From positions 3,782,001-3,846,000 of the forward strand of contig OZ244845.1 in NCBI GenBank assembly GCA_965220775.1: a DNA stretch of 64,000 nucleotides. The letters run 5' to 3'. This DNA comes from G963664835 sp965220775. Lineage in GTDB: Bacteria > Chloroflexota > UBA6077 > FW602-bin22 > JBCLEL01. The notes below the pieces were generated by a model. That model was not told the origin of the DNA, searched no databases, and worked only from the letters and a program-made list of their open reading frames with translations. Of this stretch, positions 17,253 through 29,732 are shown piece after piece; the stretch's first letter is position 1; each line of letters begins with the position of its first letter. Both the position numbers and the translations under genes were made by a program.

Positions 17253-17851
17253 GTGTCCGTGCGGGGGATGGCCGGCGCGGTGGTATCTCGCACGGCGGTG
17301 CCGGATTCGGATTTCGTGGACTCCGGCTCCATGTGTTTCCGTGTGTACGTAGTTCGTGGTTTCTCGTATGCCGGTTTTTCCGCGCGGCTATGGTTCGTGG
17401 ATTCCCGTTTCCACGGGAATCGCCATGGCCTTGCGAAGGCCGCATAAGAGGATGAAAATGATGGTACGCCGGGCGGTGCAACTTGCGCGAACGAGCGGCC
17501 CGTTCTAAGCTGGGGACAAGCCCCCGCGCTACATTTTCTTATTCCGCCATCGGCCATCGGTCTACAATTCGGCACGTTTCGCCCGTGGAGAGCCGGCATC
17601 GAGGTTGATTGGAGGGCACATTTTCGCACCAATGACGAGGCCGGGCGCCGGCAGGGGGCCGTGCCCCTTGCTGGCGACAAGCCCCAGCGCTACAGGCCCC
17701 TCTCCCCTCCCCCTGGACTCCGGCCTTCGCCGGAGTGACGAATCGAGGGGGGCCGGCCGGCGAGGTTCCGTCGATTGCGCGCCCCACCAAGGGCGATTCG
17801 CGAATCGCCTCTACAGTGACGGGGGTCGTTAGGTGGGGACAGGCGCCGGCG
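17253..17851. repeat. Intergenic repeat field between the ATPase operon and mfd
   Basis: No gene seen in this roughly 600-base stretch. It holds a GATTCCCGTTTCCACGGGAATC hairpin-like element near 17400, the 34-base segment at 17423-17456 (identical at 9593), the 125-bp interspersed repeat at 17510-17632, a GGACTCCGGCCTTCGCCGGA hairpin near 17711, and a 20-base near-palindrome at 17791-17810 whose 18-base core GGCGATTCGCGAATCGCC recurs at 35347. ORFs spanning it are repeat-derived. Confidence 0.75.
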
Positions 17852-21388
<3,537 letters not shown>

Positions 21389-22438
21389 TTGTCAACGACC
21401 AGCGCTGGTTGGCGGGTTAGTTCGAGGGTCATTGGCGCCGTCGATGCTTTGCGTGGATTCCCGCCGGCGTGGGCATGACGAAGTGGGGGCGGGGATGATG
21501 TAGTGGGTGGCGGGATTCGCCGGCCGGGTGGCCGTGTGACCCTGGCTGGGGACAAGCCCCAGCGTTACAATCCCCTCTGGATTCCGGCTTTCGCCGGGAT
21601 GACGAATTCGGTGGCGGGAACCATTCATTTTCGTACCAATCGTCCATGCCGGCTGGTGCCGGCACACCAAGGTATGAAAACCGTGGCGCTGATTGGAGGA
21701 GTTGCGTGCGCGTCATTTGCCACCCATACGCCTCCCCTGGATTCCCGCCTTCGCGGGAATGACGAGAACGCGGAATGGAGGGGTTCAACGGCGCGCTCGA
21801 AAGCCGCGTAGGCGCATTTTCGTACCAATCGCTCATGCCGGCTGGTGCCGGCACACCAAGGTATGAAAACCGTGGCGCTGATTGGAGGAGTTGCGTGCGC
21901 GTCATTTGCCACCCATACGCCTCCCCTGGATTCCCGCCTTCGCGGGAATGACGAGAACGCGGAATGGAGGGGTTCAACGGCGCGCTCGAAAGCCGCGTAG
22001 GCGCATTTTCGTACCAATCGCTCATGCCGGCTGGCGCCGGCACACCAAGGTATGAAAAGCCGGAGTTGTGGCTTAGTACAGCGAATTGGCACGGCGGATT
22101 CCGCCTCGCCCCACCCCGACCCCAGCGGGGGACAAGCCCCCGCGCTACATTTTCTCATTCCGCCATCGACCGTCGGTCTACAATTCGGCACGTTTCGCCC
22201 GTGGAAAGCCGGCATCGAGGTTGATTGGGGGGCACATTCTCGTACCAATGATGTAGTGGGTGGCGGGATTCGCCGGCCGGCGGGCGCTTAGAATCGCCGG
22301 GGGAAAGTCGCCCCGACAGCGTAGATTGGGCGTTTCGAGGAGCGGGCAAAGAAGCGACCTCATTGCTGGTGACCAAAAACATTCCGGATACTGCTACGCC
22401 CCTCGCAATTCGGTCGGACTCGTAGAGAGGTCCCACGC
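21389..22438. repeat. 1-kb repeat field between mfd and pth
   Basis: No gene supported. It contains REP/dRS3-like hairpins at about 21440, 21578, 21735 and 21925 (core ATTCCCGCCTTCGCGGGAAT in the last two), three copies of a GCCGGCTGGTGCCGGCACAC element followed by CAAGGTATGAAA, a 189-bp tandem repeat (21627-22053) and a copy of the 125-bp repeat at 22123-22249. ORFs of about 205 codons across it are translations of the same repeats. Confidence 0.85.
21627..22053. repeat. 189-bp direct tandem repeat, two full copies plus a partial third
   Basis: The block from CATTTTCGTACCAATCG to AAGCCGCGTAGGCG occurs at about 21627-21815 and 21816-22003, nearly identical, and restarts at 22004 (CATTTTCGTACCAATCGCTC) before diverging after about 22053. 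The GGTATGAAAACCGTGG landmark is at 21671 and 21860, giving the 189-base period. Each unit contains one dRS3-like hairpin. Confidence 0.9.
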
Positions 22439-23086
22439 TTAAGACTTTCCTTCAGCCGGCGGCTCTGGGGGTTCGCCGGCCAAGTTCAACCCATTTACCG
22501 TGTTCATGGCGGACTGCAATCCGTCCTCAATACAGATCTGTATCGCCTGCGCGGACTCCCGGACGACCGACTGGACTAGCTCTCGCTCCGATTCGGAGAA
22601 GCGTTCCAGCACGAACTCTGTGGGATCATGACCATCCGGCGGCCGGCCGATACCGATCCGGACACGGATGAACCGAGAGTCGCGGAGGCTGTCAATGATC
22701 GACTGCACACCGCGATGACCGCCTGAGCTTCCGCCCATTCGCAGCCGGATGCGGCCCGACGGAAGATCCAGATCGTCGTGGACTACGACAAGGTTGGCCA
22801 ACTCGATGCGAGACGTTTGGACCAACCGGCTGACCGCCGGCCCGCTGAGATTCATGTAGGTCCAAGGCCGGGCGATAATGATATCGCGACCCTGACTCGA
22901 CGCGACTCGGACCTTGGCTTTCGCCTTCGTCCCGACCGGTCCGGCCGACAACCGCTTGGATAGGCACTCCGCGACCTGGAAGCCAACGTTGTGACGGGTG
23001 TCGCCATACTCACGCCCAGGATTTCCCAATCCGGCAACTAACCAGTCCGTTGCGGGAGCGTCCGCGTCTCCAACATGTTCGGCCAA
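22439..23086 (-). CDS. pth: Peptidyl-tRNA hydrolase
   Basis: 215 residues. Releases tRNA from prematurely dropped peptidyl-tRNA. LVAGLGNPGREY near 16-27, the catalytic histidine His32 in DTRHNVGF, RPWTYMNLSG, VVHDDLDLPSGRIRLR and GGSSGGHRGVQSI are all present. The start is TTG at 23086, preceded by AGGCGG. There is no alternative ATG/GTG before the conserved core. The preceding gene on the same strand ends 2 bases upstream, so the two are probably cotranscribed. The C-terminal 15 residues are a Pro/Glu tail outside the family core. Confidence 0.95.
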   Translation of the reverse strand: MAEHVGDADAPATDWLVAGLGNPGREYGDTRHNVGFQVAECLSKRLSAGPVGTKAKAKVRVASSQGRDIIIARPWTYMNLSGPAVSRLVQTSRIELANLVVVHDDLDLPSGRIRLRMGGSSGGHRGVQSIIDSLRDSRFIRVRIGIGRPPDGHDPTEFVLERFSESERELVQSVVRESAQAIQICIEDGLQSAMNTVNGLNLAGEPPEPPAEGKS

Positions 23087-23088
23087 CG

Positions 23089-23982
23089 CTAACGCCGCCT
23101 AAGATTGACCAGCGCCACGATGAGCAAGCCGGCCACGTAGGCCACCGCCGCGCCGAGGAAAAAGGACTCCATCCAGCGACCGAAGGGCAAAGATTCGATT
23201 GCTGTCGACGTATCATCGAAGATGCCCATAACCGCCTCAAATGGATCCTCGGCGCCGCGAGCGACGAACGGCGTAGCCTCCCCCGGCACCACGGTCGAGA
23301 TCTCAGCCGGACGGCGCGTCGGCGAGGTGACTACGGTAGGAGTTGGCGGAGTCGCGGTCGGAGAGGGGGTTGAGGTGGATGTTGGACTCGGCGCGGCCTC
23401 GCCGGTACGAGCTGACTCCAAGAAGTCGATCGTGACCTCTGAGCTGGCATAGACGTAGATGCTAGTCGCCGGCAGACCCTCATATCCGTCGACCCTGACA
23501 TCATAGTATCCAACCGGCAGATCGCTCAGCACGTACTCGCCCAGCCGGCCGGTGAAACCCAAAAACGACTGATCGCCGGTGACCGCTACGACTCCGAATC
23601 CGGCCAGTCCCCGGCTATCAAAATCGAAGACCCGGCCTTTTATCAAGCCGGTTTCGAGCTGGCGCGTCATTGGATTTGCGCCGCGGTAGACTGGCGCGAA
23701 GAACGCGGAAGCAGCCGGAGTCAAGATGGCGCTGGTCGGCGTGGCAGCCGGCGGCGTGGCGACCGGCGGTGTCGGCTCAGCCTCCGGTGTGGCAGCCGGC
23801 GGCGTCAGCTCAGCCTCCGGTGTGGCAGTCTGGGCGGATGCGACCTGGGTATCGATACCGGTGGCAGTCCACGCTATGATCGAAACCGCGAGCAGGCAGG
23901 CAACCATTGCCCCCCGAGTAGTCGCGCGGAGGCCAGACAGGGACATTGGCGTTCGCACGCGGTTCATCTCGCGGAAACGCAC
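23089..23982 (-). CDS. Surface-anchored protein with a carboxypeptidase-regulatory-like domain
   Basis: 297 residues. A hydrophobic segment at about 25-45 (signal peptide or anchor) is followed by a Thr/Pro/Ala-rich linker with repeated TPPAATPEAE units. A beta-sandwich of the CarboxypepD_reg/SdrD-B type comes next (IKGRVFDFDSRGLAGFGVVA, LGEYVLSDLPVGYYDVRVDG at about 117-165). A second Ser/Thr/Pro-rich linker and a C-terminal transmembrane segment ending in LRRR complete it. The layout is that of an envelope protein with an extracellular domain between low-complexity stalks. The start is uncertain: GTG at 23982 gives the longest form but ATGs at codons 6 and 13 are equally plausible. It lies 2 bases before pth. 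Confidence 0.7.
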   Translation of the reverse strand: MRFREMNRVRTPMSLSGLRATTRGAMVACLLAVSIIAWTATGIDTQVASAQTATPEAELTPPAATPEAEPTPPVATPPAATPTSAILTPAASAFFAPVYRGANPMTRQLETGLIKGRVFDFDSRGLAGFGVVAVTGDQSFLGFTGRLGEYVLSDLPVGYYDVRVDGYEGLPATSIYVYASSEVTIDFLESARTGEAAPSPTSTSTPSPTATPPTPTVVTSPTRRPAEISTVVPGEATPFVARGAEDPFEAVMGIFDDTSTAIESLPFGRWMESFFLGAAVAYVAGLLIVALVNLRRR

Positions 23983-24051
23983 GGAGGATGGTGGTCCGGG
24001 CCGGCCGGATCGCCGGTCACCGGTGGCTGGTCGTGTCGGCAGCGCACAATT

Positions 24052-25464
24052 TCAGTAGGCATTTTTGCCGGACATAACTACCCACAGGGTGCGTAGCAAT
24101 ATTCGTATGTCCAGCCAGATAGTCCAATTCTCCACGTACCAGAGGTCGTAGGCAGTACGTTCCTCGATGGGAGTATTGCCGCGCAGTCCATTGACCTGCG
24201 CCCAGCCGGTGAGACCTGCCTTCTCCTGGTGACGCTCGAAGTAGCGGGGGATGGTCTGGCGAAACTGTTCGACGAACACCGGCCTCTCCGGCCGTGGCCC
24301 AACCATGCTCATCTCATTAAGCAAGACGTTGATCAACTGGGGCATCTCATCAAGTGAGAAACGACGTAGGAAACTACCTATTGGGGTACGGCGTTGATCG
24401 TCCTGTGACGCCCACACCGGACCGGTATCGGACTCGGCGTCAGGTTTCATCGTCCGAAACTTGTAGGTGAGGAACGGCTTGCCGTCCAGTCCAACTCGTT
24501 CCTGTACGTAGAACACTTCGCCGCGCGGCGAAGTGACCTTGACAGCCAGCGCAATCAGGAGCAGCAACGGCGAAAGCAACACAAGACACGATGCGCTCAC
24601 GAAAAGGTCCATACCTCGCTTGATGGCCAGGTTCCAACCGCGCAGGGCGATGTCCTTGACGCTGATCAGCGGCAGACCATTCAGATCACTGATGTTTACG
24701 CCACTTGCCATGACCTCGAAAAGGTCCGGGAAGACCTTGATACTGACTCTGGCTCCGCTGCACTGCTCGATGAGCTCAACCAGCTGCAGATGCGACATGG
24801 TGGGGATCGCAATTATTACTTCGTCTATTCGATGCTCTCGGATCACAGGAAGAATCGTGCTGATCGCGCCCAGCCGGGGCAATCCAACGCTAGAGTCCGG
24901 GTCTGACTCGTCACTTATGAACCCGACCGGCCGATACCCCGTCTCCGGCGCCCGCCGAATACGATCGACGATGATGCGTGCGGCGTTGCCGGCGCCAACG
25001 ATGAGCACCCGCTCCTCGCCGACTCCGCGCCTTCGCAAGTTAGAGCGGCTGGAGTAGATTATCAGACGACCGAACAGGACGAAAAGGATAGTCAGAAACC
25101 AGACGAAACCGATCATCAACCGAGACGAACCGAAATCCTGGAGTATCAACGCGTTAATCGCGGTAGTCACGGCCAGGGCTATGGATACTGAGCTAGCGAT
25201 CAGGTATATCTGGTCCAGCCAGCTTATCGATCTGGCAGGCACATACAGACTGCTTACGGCGAAAACGATTGGTATTATCACCAACTGCAAGGCGAGGCCA
25301 CCACCATAGTTGGCTAAAGGGTGCAGATACTCGAATGGGAAAAGGCCGGAGTGAAAGCGCAGGAGATAGCCCGCCACCGTGGCCGCGATAATAGCTATTA
25401 GATCGATCGTTATGGTTATTGCTATCCAGACGGTTTCCGCTGTTCGAGGATTCACTTTAGTCAA
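24052..25464 (-). CDS. Polyprenyl glycosylphosphotransferase (exopolysaccharide initiation)
   Basis: 470 residues. Transfers a sugar 1-phosphate to undecaprenyl phosphate at the inner membrane, the first step in building a surface polysaccharide repeat unit. The N-terminal half has about five membrane segments, then a Rossmann-like CoA-binding region (RVLIVGAGNAARIIVDRIRR). The C-terminal bacterial sugar transferase domain follows another helix: KRGMDLFVSASCLVLLSPLL, FYVQERVGLDGKPF, KFRTM, SLDEMPQLINVL, MSMVGPRPERP and AGLTGWAQVNGLRGN. WbaP/CpsE-type. It is the downstream member of a minus-strand glycosyltransferase run. Confidence 0.93.
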   Translation of the reverse strand: MTKVNPRTAETVWIAITITIDLIAIIAATVAGYLLRFHSGLFPFEYLHPLANYGGGLALQLVIIPIVFAVSSLYVPARSISWLDQIYLIASSVSIALAVTTAINALILQDFGSSRLMIGFVWFLTILFVLFGRLIIYSSRSNLRRRGVGEERVLIVGAGNAARIIVDRIRRAPETGYRPVGFISDESDPDSSVGLPRLGAISTILPVIREHRIDEVIIAIPTMSHLQLVELIEQCSGARVSIKVFPDLFEVMASGVNISDLNGLPLISVKDIALRGWNLAIKRGMDLFVSASCLVLLSPLLLLIALAVKVTSPRGEVFYVQERVGLDGKPFLTYKFRTMKPDAESDTGPVWASQDDQRRTPIGSFLRRFSLDEMPQLINVLLNEMSMVGPRPERPVFVEQFRQTIPRYFERHQEKAGLTGWAQVNGLRGNTPIEERTAYDLWYVENWTIWLDIRILLRTLWVVMSGKNAY

Positions 25465-25480
25465 ATTCCAGCTATGTAGA

Positions 25481-26392
25481 TCATCTATTCCAACGGGGAA
25501 GGTATATGAGTCCTCTCCGAAGAAGCATCACAAAAGCATGCGATCTGACGGCGGTCAGAATCAACCAAGACAAGAAGATACCCGACGAGTCAGCGTAATG
25601 CTTGTGGAAGAACAACTCCATCGCTTGATGAAACGCCAAGATACTCTGGCGACTGCGCTGCCGGCTGCTGGCCCCCTTATGGTGGATCACCAACACCTGC
25701 CCATTGTAGACGATCTTCCAACCAAGCTGGCGCATCCGAAAAGCCCAGTCCATATCCTCGCCGTACATGAAGAACGTCTCATCGAGTAAGCCCACCTGCT
25801 CGAAAGTGGACCATCGCACCAGCATGCAGGCTCCGACTAAGCAGTCAACCTCATAGGCACCCACGTCATCCAGAAACGTAAGGTTATAGCGAGCCAGCAG
25901 CCTGCTGCGGGGAAACAGCTTGCTGAGGCCGGATAGACGGGTGAACGATACCCATGGGCTGGGAAAGCTGCGCCGGCAAGCCAAGTCCAGGCTGCCATCG
26001 GGACGCAACAATCGCGGGCCGGCGGCGCCGACGTCGGGCCGTTCGTCGACGAATTCGACCAGATTTGTGAGAGACTTGAGCGGCAACACGGTATCGGGAT
26101 TCAACAACAAAACGTAGCGATACGTAGCTTCGCGATCCTGGAGCAGCTCGCGCAAGGCGATGTTGTTGGCGTAGGAGTAGCCCCGATTCTGTTCGGACTC
26201 GACCAACCGCACACTCGGGAAATCTTGCCGGACCATCGCGGCACTTTCGTCGCTGGACCGGTTGTCGACCACATACACAACGGTAGAAAGCCCTTCAGTC
26301 CCGGTCGGGATTGACTGCAAGCACGCGCGCAGAAGCTCTCGCACGTTGTAATTGACAATCACTATCGCGAGGTCGATCGTCTTCATAGCCAT
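25481..26392 (-). CDS. GT2 glycosyltransferase (rhamnosyltransferase-like)
   Basis: 303 residues. GT-A fold family 2: IVIVNYNVRELLRACLQSI at the start, VVDNRSSDESAAMV, LLNPDTVLP (DXD-like metal site as NPDT) near residue 95, GACMLVRWSTFEQVGLLDE.FFMYGEDMDW near 190-215 as in WbbL-type rhamnosyltransferases. It ends with hydrophobic residues that could associate with the membrane. It should add a sugar to the lipid-linked repeat unit started by the neighbouring glycosylphosphotransferase, 17 bases downstream. Confidence 0.9.
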   Translation of the reverse strand: MAMKTIDLAIVIVNYNVRELLRACLQSIPTGTEGLSTVVYVVDNRSSDESAAMVRQDFPSVRLVESEQNRGYSYANNIALRELLQDREATYRYVLLLNPDTVLPLKSLTNLVEFVDERPDVGAAGPRLLRPDGSLDLACRRSFPSPWVSFTRLSGLSKLFPRSRLLARYNLTFLDDVGAYEVDCLVGACMLVRWSTFEQVGLLDETFFMYGEDMDWAFRMRQLGWKIVYNGQVLVIHHKGASSRQRSRQSILAFHQAMELFFHKHYADSSGIFLSWLILTAVRSHAFVMLLRRGLIYLPRWNR

Positions 26393-26441
26393 TTCGGGCG
26401 GTGAATTTAGCCTGTCCGGCGAATTGGTCGGCTAACGGTGC

Positions 26442-27407
26442 TCACTTGAGACCCGACTCGCGCCGCCGCAGTCGCCACCTTACTCCCGCCGGATAACCAA
26501 TCATCTTAGCGATATCACCAACCAAGCGCAGATAGGGCAAGAGCAGCAAGGCACGCAGCCGGCGCTCGACGGGCCAATCGCCGGTCATTTGGCAAAGCCG
26601 CTGGATAGGGCGTCTGATATATAGCAGGCCGGCTATGAGCAGCACCAACCAGAGCAGCCTATTCCGAACTCCCAGTGCGACGGCGAATGGCGCTGCGGCA
26701 TATGCCAGGTAACGAACGATATGTCGCTTCAACCACAGATCGGCCTTTCCATCGCCACGAGCGTAAAGATAGTATTGGCGAAAATATGCGGCGACCGAGG
26801 GTCTTGGCCTGAATCGCACTTCCGCCCCTTGAGCATAGGTGAATTTGAAACCTCGACGTTTCAATTCGAGGTCAAAGATCAGGTCCTCACAGTAATCGAT
26901 CCACTCCGGATAGCCGCCTGCCGCACGCCAGGCATGTTTCTTGAACGCCACTGAACGGCTGGACGGGAGAAAGTTGTCTGGATCCACTTCCTCCGGCGTA
27001 GGCAACGTCGTCGCCCCCAATGCGGTCTCGAACTCGGTGGCCGGGGCGGAGCGGAATGAACCTGCGACCACATCGACCGAAGGATCGTCCTCAAACGCCC
27101 GGAGTAGCTCTGACAACCAGTTTTCGGTGGCCCAGGCTCCGGCATCGATGCAGGCTATCAACTCGCAGCGACTTGCCTCAATCGCCTTGTTGCGTCCGGC
27201 GGCGATGTTCAGGCCGGGGAACACCAGCACACGCAGCAGGTCCTCCCGCTTGCGCCGGCGACGCAGGTACTCGACGGTGCCATCGGTAGATCCGCCGTCT
27301 ACGATGATGATCTCGTCCGGCTGTCTGCTCTGCCGAACCAACGAGTCCAGTAGTTGGTCGACGGTGCCGAGTTCATTCAAGACCGTAGCTACAACAGAGA
27401 TCTTCAC
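26442..27407 (-). CDS. GT2 glycosyltransferase
   Basis: 321 residues. VVATVLNELGTVDQLLDSLV and EIIIVDGGSTDGTVEYLR (residues about 6-50), AACIDAG-like LIACIDAGAW (DXD equivalent) and a later WIDYCEDLIFDLELKRRG acceptor-site block place it in family 2. The C-terminal 80 residues contain two hydrophobic stretches around 235-265, so it is probably membrane-associated. It acts in the same surface polysaccharide locus. The acceptor and sugar are not predictable. Confidence 0.88.
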   Translation of the reverse strand: MKISVVATVLNELGTVDQLLDSLVRQSRQPDEIIIVDGGSTDGTVEYLRRRRKREDLLRVLVFPGLNIAAGRNKAIEASRCELIACIDAGAWATENWLSELLRAFEDDPSVDVVAGSFRSAPATEFETALGATTLPTPEEVDPDNFLPSSRSVAFKKHAWRAAGGYPEWIDYCEDLIFDLELKRRGFKFTYAQGAEVRFRPRPSVAAYFRQYYLYARGDGKADLWLKRHIVRYLAYAAAPFAVALGVRNRLLWLVLLIAGLLYIRRPIQRLCQMTGDWPVERRLRALLLLPYLRLVGDIAKMIGYPAGVRWRLRRRESGLK

Positions 27408-27989
27408 TTTACTCCCTTTGAGTCGCGTTGCCCTCTTCAGCGGAGCCGGATGAGAGCGCCAACGAAGCTCAAGTATCCCATATTAACGGTGGGGCAATTT
27501 GACGAATCGAGAGAATGTCAACACAACTAAACCTCTCGGCTTCATGTCCTGAGCGCCTTCGCCCCAATCATGGCGTTGTCCGTAGCTTGGTGAGCGTCAA
27601 TCGGAAACGGTCTATTAACAGCATAACGGGTCGTGAGTCCTTCCACCAAGTCATTGATTCACAGAGGTGCGATTAGGGTTGCTCGCAAGGATGTCGACGT
27701 TAGGTGTACTCGTATGTCACCTCTATGGATGCCGGGTTCTCGCCTATTGTATGGCGGTCTTGCCTCCCCCTTGCCCCGACCCCTGCGGGGGACAAGCCCC
27801 CGCGCTACAGGATTCCGGCTGTCGCCGGAACGACGTGGCACGTCGGGGCAACGTGAACCCACGGGCGCGACGGGAACCATCCATCCCGGATCGGAGTCCG
27901 GGACATGCTTTCGTACCGATGACCAAGTGGGCTGCGGTAATGACGAGGCGCGGCGTACTTGTCCGCCTAGATCGTTTGGCGGTCAGATT
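27408..27989. repeat. Intergenic region with repeat copies
   Basis: No gene seen. The first 250 bases show nothing recognisable beyond possible promoter sequence for the gene at 27407. From about 27770 it carries a GCGGGGGACAAGCCCCCGCG hairpin followed by CTACAGGATTCCGGCTGTCGC, and at 27885-27925 the CATCCCGGATCGGAGTCCGG, GACATGCTTTCGTACC element. Confidence 0.7.
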
Positions 27990-29732
27990 TCAACTTGATT
28001 CTATCTGAACCTGGTTCCTCCGCCGGCGTAGGGCCCGCCAGCCAACAACGGCGATGTAGATGAGTCCCACCACCAAGCCGGCGAGCCTCTGATAGTGAAC
28101 TGCTTTAGTCGTCGGTCCATGGACAATAAGACCGTCGATTTTCAGACCTTCATCGCCGACGGATAATACGGAGATCTCGACCCTATGCCGCTGGGAACTT
28201 AACCCATCGACGATGAGCAGCCGGCCACGGGTCGGACCTCGTCGAAATACGGCGCGACCATCGGCCGACATCTGGCGGAAGGTCACCTTTGCAGGCAAAC
28301 CATCGACGGTGACGGCTATTTGGCCTGAACCTGAGGTAACCAGCCAAAGGCTGCCGCCAACGACATCAAACCACAGCCGGGCACCTGGGTTCACCGCTTG
28401 TCTATAGCCGGCGACGGGCGAGTTGGAATCCGTCACGAGCCGCCATCCATCGCTCCAACGGATGGCCCAATGGTCTTCTTGGTGATAACCGCGATGAAGT
28501 GCCGGCTGTCGTGGAGTGAATTGAGACATCGCGTAATAGACCGGCTGTGGCTCAAAGTCTTCGGCGACGAGGCTGAAATAGTAATGCTGCAGCCTGTGGG
28601 AGTCGGGTTGGGGCATACGGAACTGCCACAGCGCCATAATACTCATCCAGGGCCATTCCTCTTGAGCCCGCTGATAGGCGCGCAACGTATAGGCGGACTG
28701 GGTAGCTGCGCTGACCCGGCCGTACAGTTGCTCACCAGGAAAATCGGCCGGCAGCGCATTCCAACCGATCTCCGCGGCTAAAATCGGCTTACCGGAATCA
28801 CCGTTTCGGATCATTACTTCACGTATGAGAGTGGGCCGCGAGAATCCGACGTCAACCTCGTTGCGCATTCTGCGATCGTCGGGTCCGCGTCGGAGGCCGT
28901 AGGCATTGACTGAAAGCACGTCAAAGTAGGCTTTCGCGCCGGCCTCGTACATCTCCTCCAGGTAGTCGATGTCGGGGAAGGCCCGTTCGCTTGACTCGAC
29001 CGTAGGCGCAAGCGACGCGGCGATTACAATCGAGGCCGGATCGGCACGTTTGGCTGCCGTGAACGCGAGCTTCAACATCTCGACATATCCGGCCGGATCT
29101 GGTCTGTGTCCGCCCCACTCGAACGATAGGTTTGGTTCGTTCCAGAGCTGATAGAAGCGCACCTTGCCTTTGTATCGTTCGACGACCCGCCCGACAAAAT
29201 CCGCGAAATCCTGAGGATCGTCCGGAGGCGTCTCGAGCTTATCCCGACCGGGACGAGCCCAGGAAGGGCTGGTATCTATGCGGAAGATTACCTCGAGATC
29301 ATGTTCTCGGGCCCAATCGACGATGCGGTCATATTTCAACCAGGTATCATCCACTCCCTTGGCCGGATCGGAAGATCCGCCTTTGGAGGGCAGCTCGACC
29401 TCGGCCCAGACAAGCTGCTGCTTTATGTAGCGAAAGCCGGCGTCTCTGATCATTCGCAGCGAACGCCGGACCTTCCGTTCCTCCACCTCCTGCTCGAGGA
29501 ATACGTTGATCGCATAAGGGTTGAGGCCGGCGTGCGCGATTGGCGCGAGGTCATCTGTCAAGGGCTCGCGATCTATGAATAGGCTCAACTGAGCGATAAC
29601 CGCGTGTCTGAGTTCCAGGGGAATAGGCTCCAACACAACCCGGCGCATCTCGCCAAGACCAACAAGGTTGATAGCGGCGACGACAGCCAATGCGGTAACC
29701 ACCGCGAGTGCCGCAAGAATACGAACGATCAC
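27990..29732 (-). CDS. Membrane-anchored glycoside hydrolase (GH5/GH39-like clan A)
   Basis: 580 residues from GTG at 29732, which overlaps the stop of the preceding glycosyltransferase by 4 bases (GTGA). The longer frame to 29813 would overlap that gene needlessly. A hydrophobic N-terminal segment (1-25) anchors it. The TIM-barrel shows FYQLWNEPNLSFEWGG with the acid/base Glu near 199 and PILAAEIGWNALP with the likely nucleophile Glu near 321, the clan GH-A arrangement. A beta-rich region follows, then a second membrane segment (LAGLVVGLIYIAVVGW) and an Arg-rich tail. Located in a polysaccharide operon, it may trim or edit the exported polymer. Substrate unknown. Confidence 0.82.
   Translation of the reverse strand: MIVRILAALAVVTALAVVAAINLVGLGEMRRVVLEPIPLELRHAVIAQLSLFIDREPLTDDLAPIAHAGLNPYAINVFLEQEVEERKVRRSLRMIRDAGFRYIKQQLVWAEVELPSKGGSSDPAKGVDDTWLKYDRIVDWAREHDLEVIFRIDTSPSWARPGRDKLETPPDDPQDFADFVGRVVERYKGKVRFYQLWNEPNLSFEWGGHRPDPAGYVEMLKLAFTAAKRADPASIVIAASLAPTVESSERAFPDIDYLEEMYEAGAKAYFDVLSVNAYGLRRGPDDRRMRNEVDVGFSRPTLIREVMIRNGDSGKPILAAEIGWNALPADFPGEQLYGRVSAATQSAYTLRAYQRAQEEWPWMSIMALWQFRMPQPDSHRLQHYYFSLVAEDFEPQPVYYAMSQFTPRQPALHRGYHQEDHWAIRWSDGWRLVTDSNSPVAGYRQAVNPGARLWFDVVGGSLWLVTSGSGQIAVTVDGLPAKVTFRQMSADGRAVFRRGPTRGRLLIVDGLSSQRHRVEISVLSVGDEGLKIDGLIVHGPTTKAVHYQRLAGLVVGLIYIAVVGWRALRRRRNQVQIESS

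Noticed and set aside
21627..22053. CRISPR array
   Set aside because: The 189-bp units are direct tandem copies without regularly spaced short repeats and unique spacers, and no cas genes are present.
21429..22248. Two overlapping minus-strand ORFs of about 205 codons with internal repeats
   Set aside because: They are translations of the 189-bp tandem repeat and dRS3-like hairpins; no start signals and no protein family.
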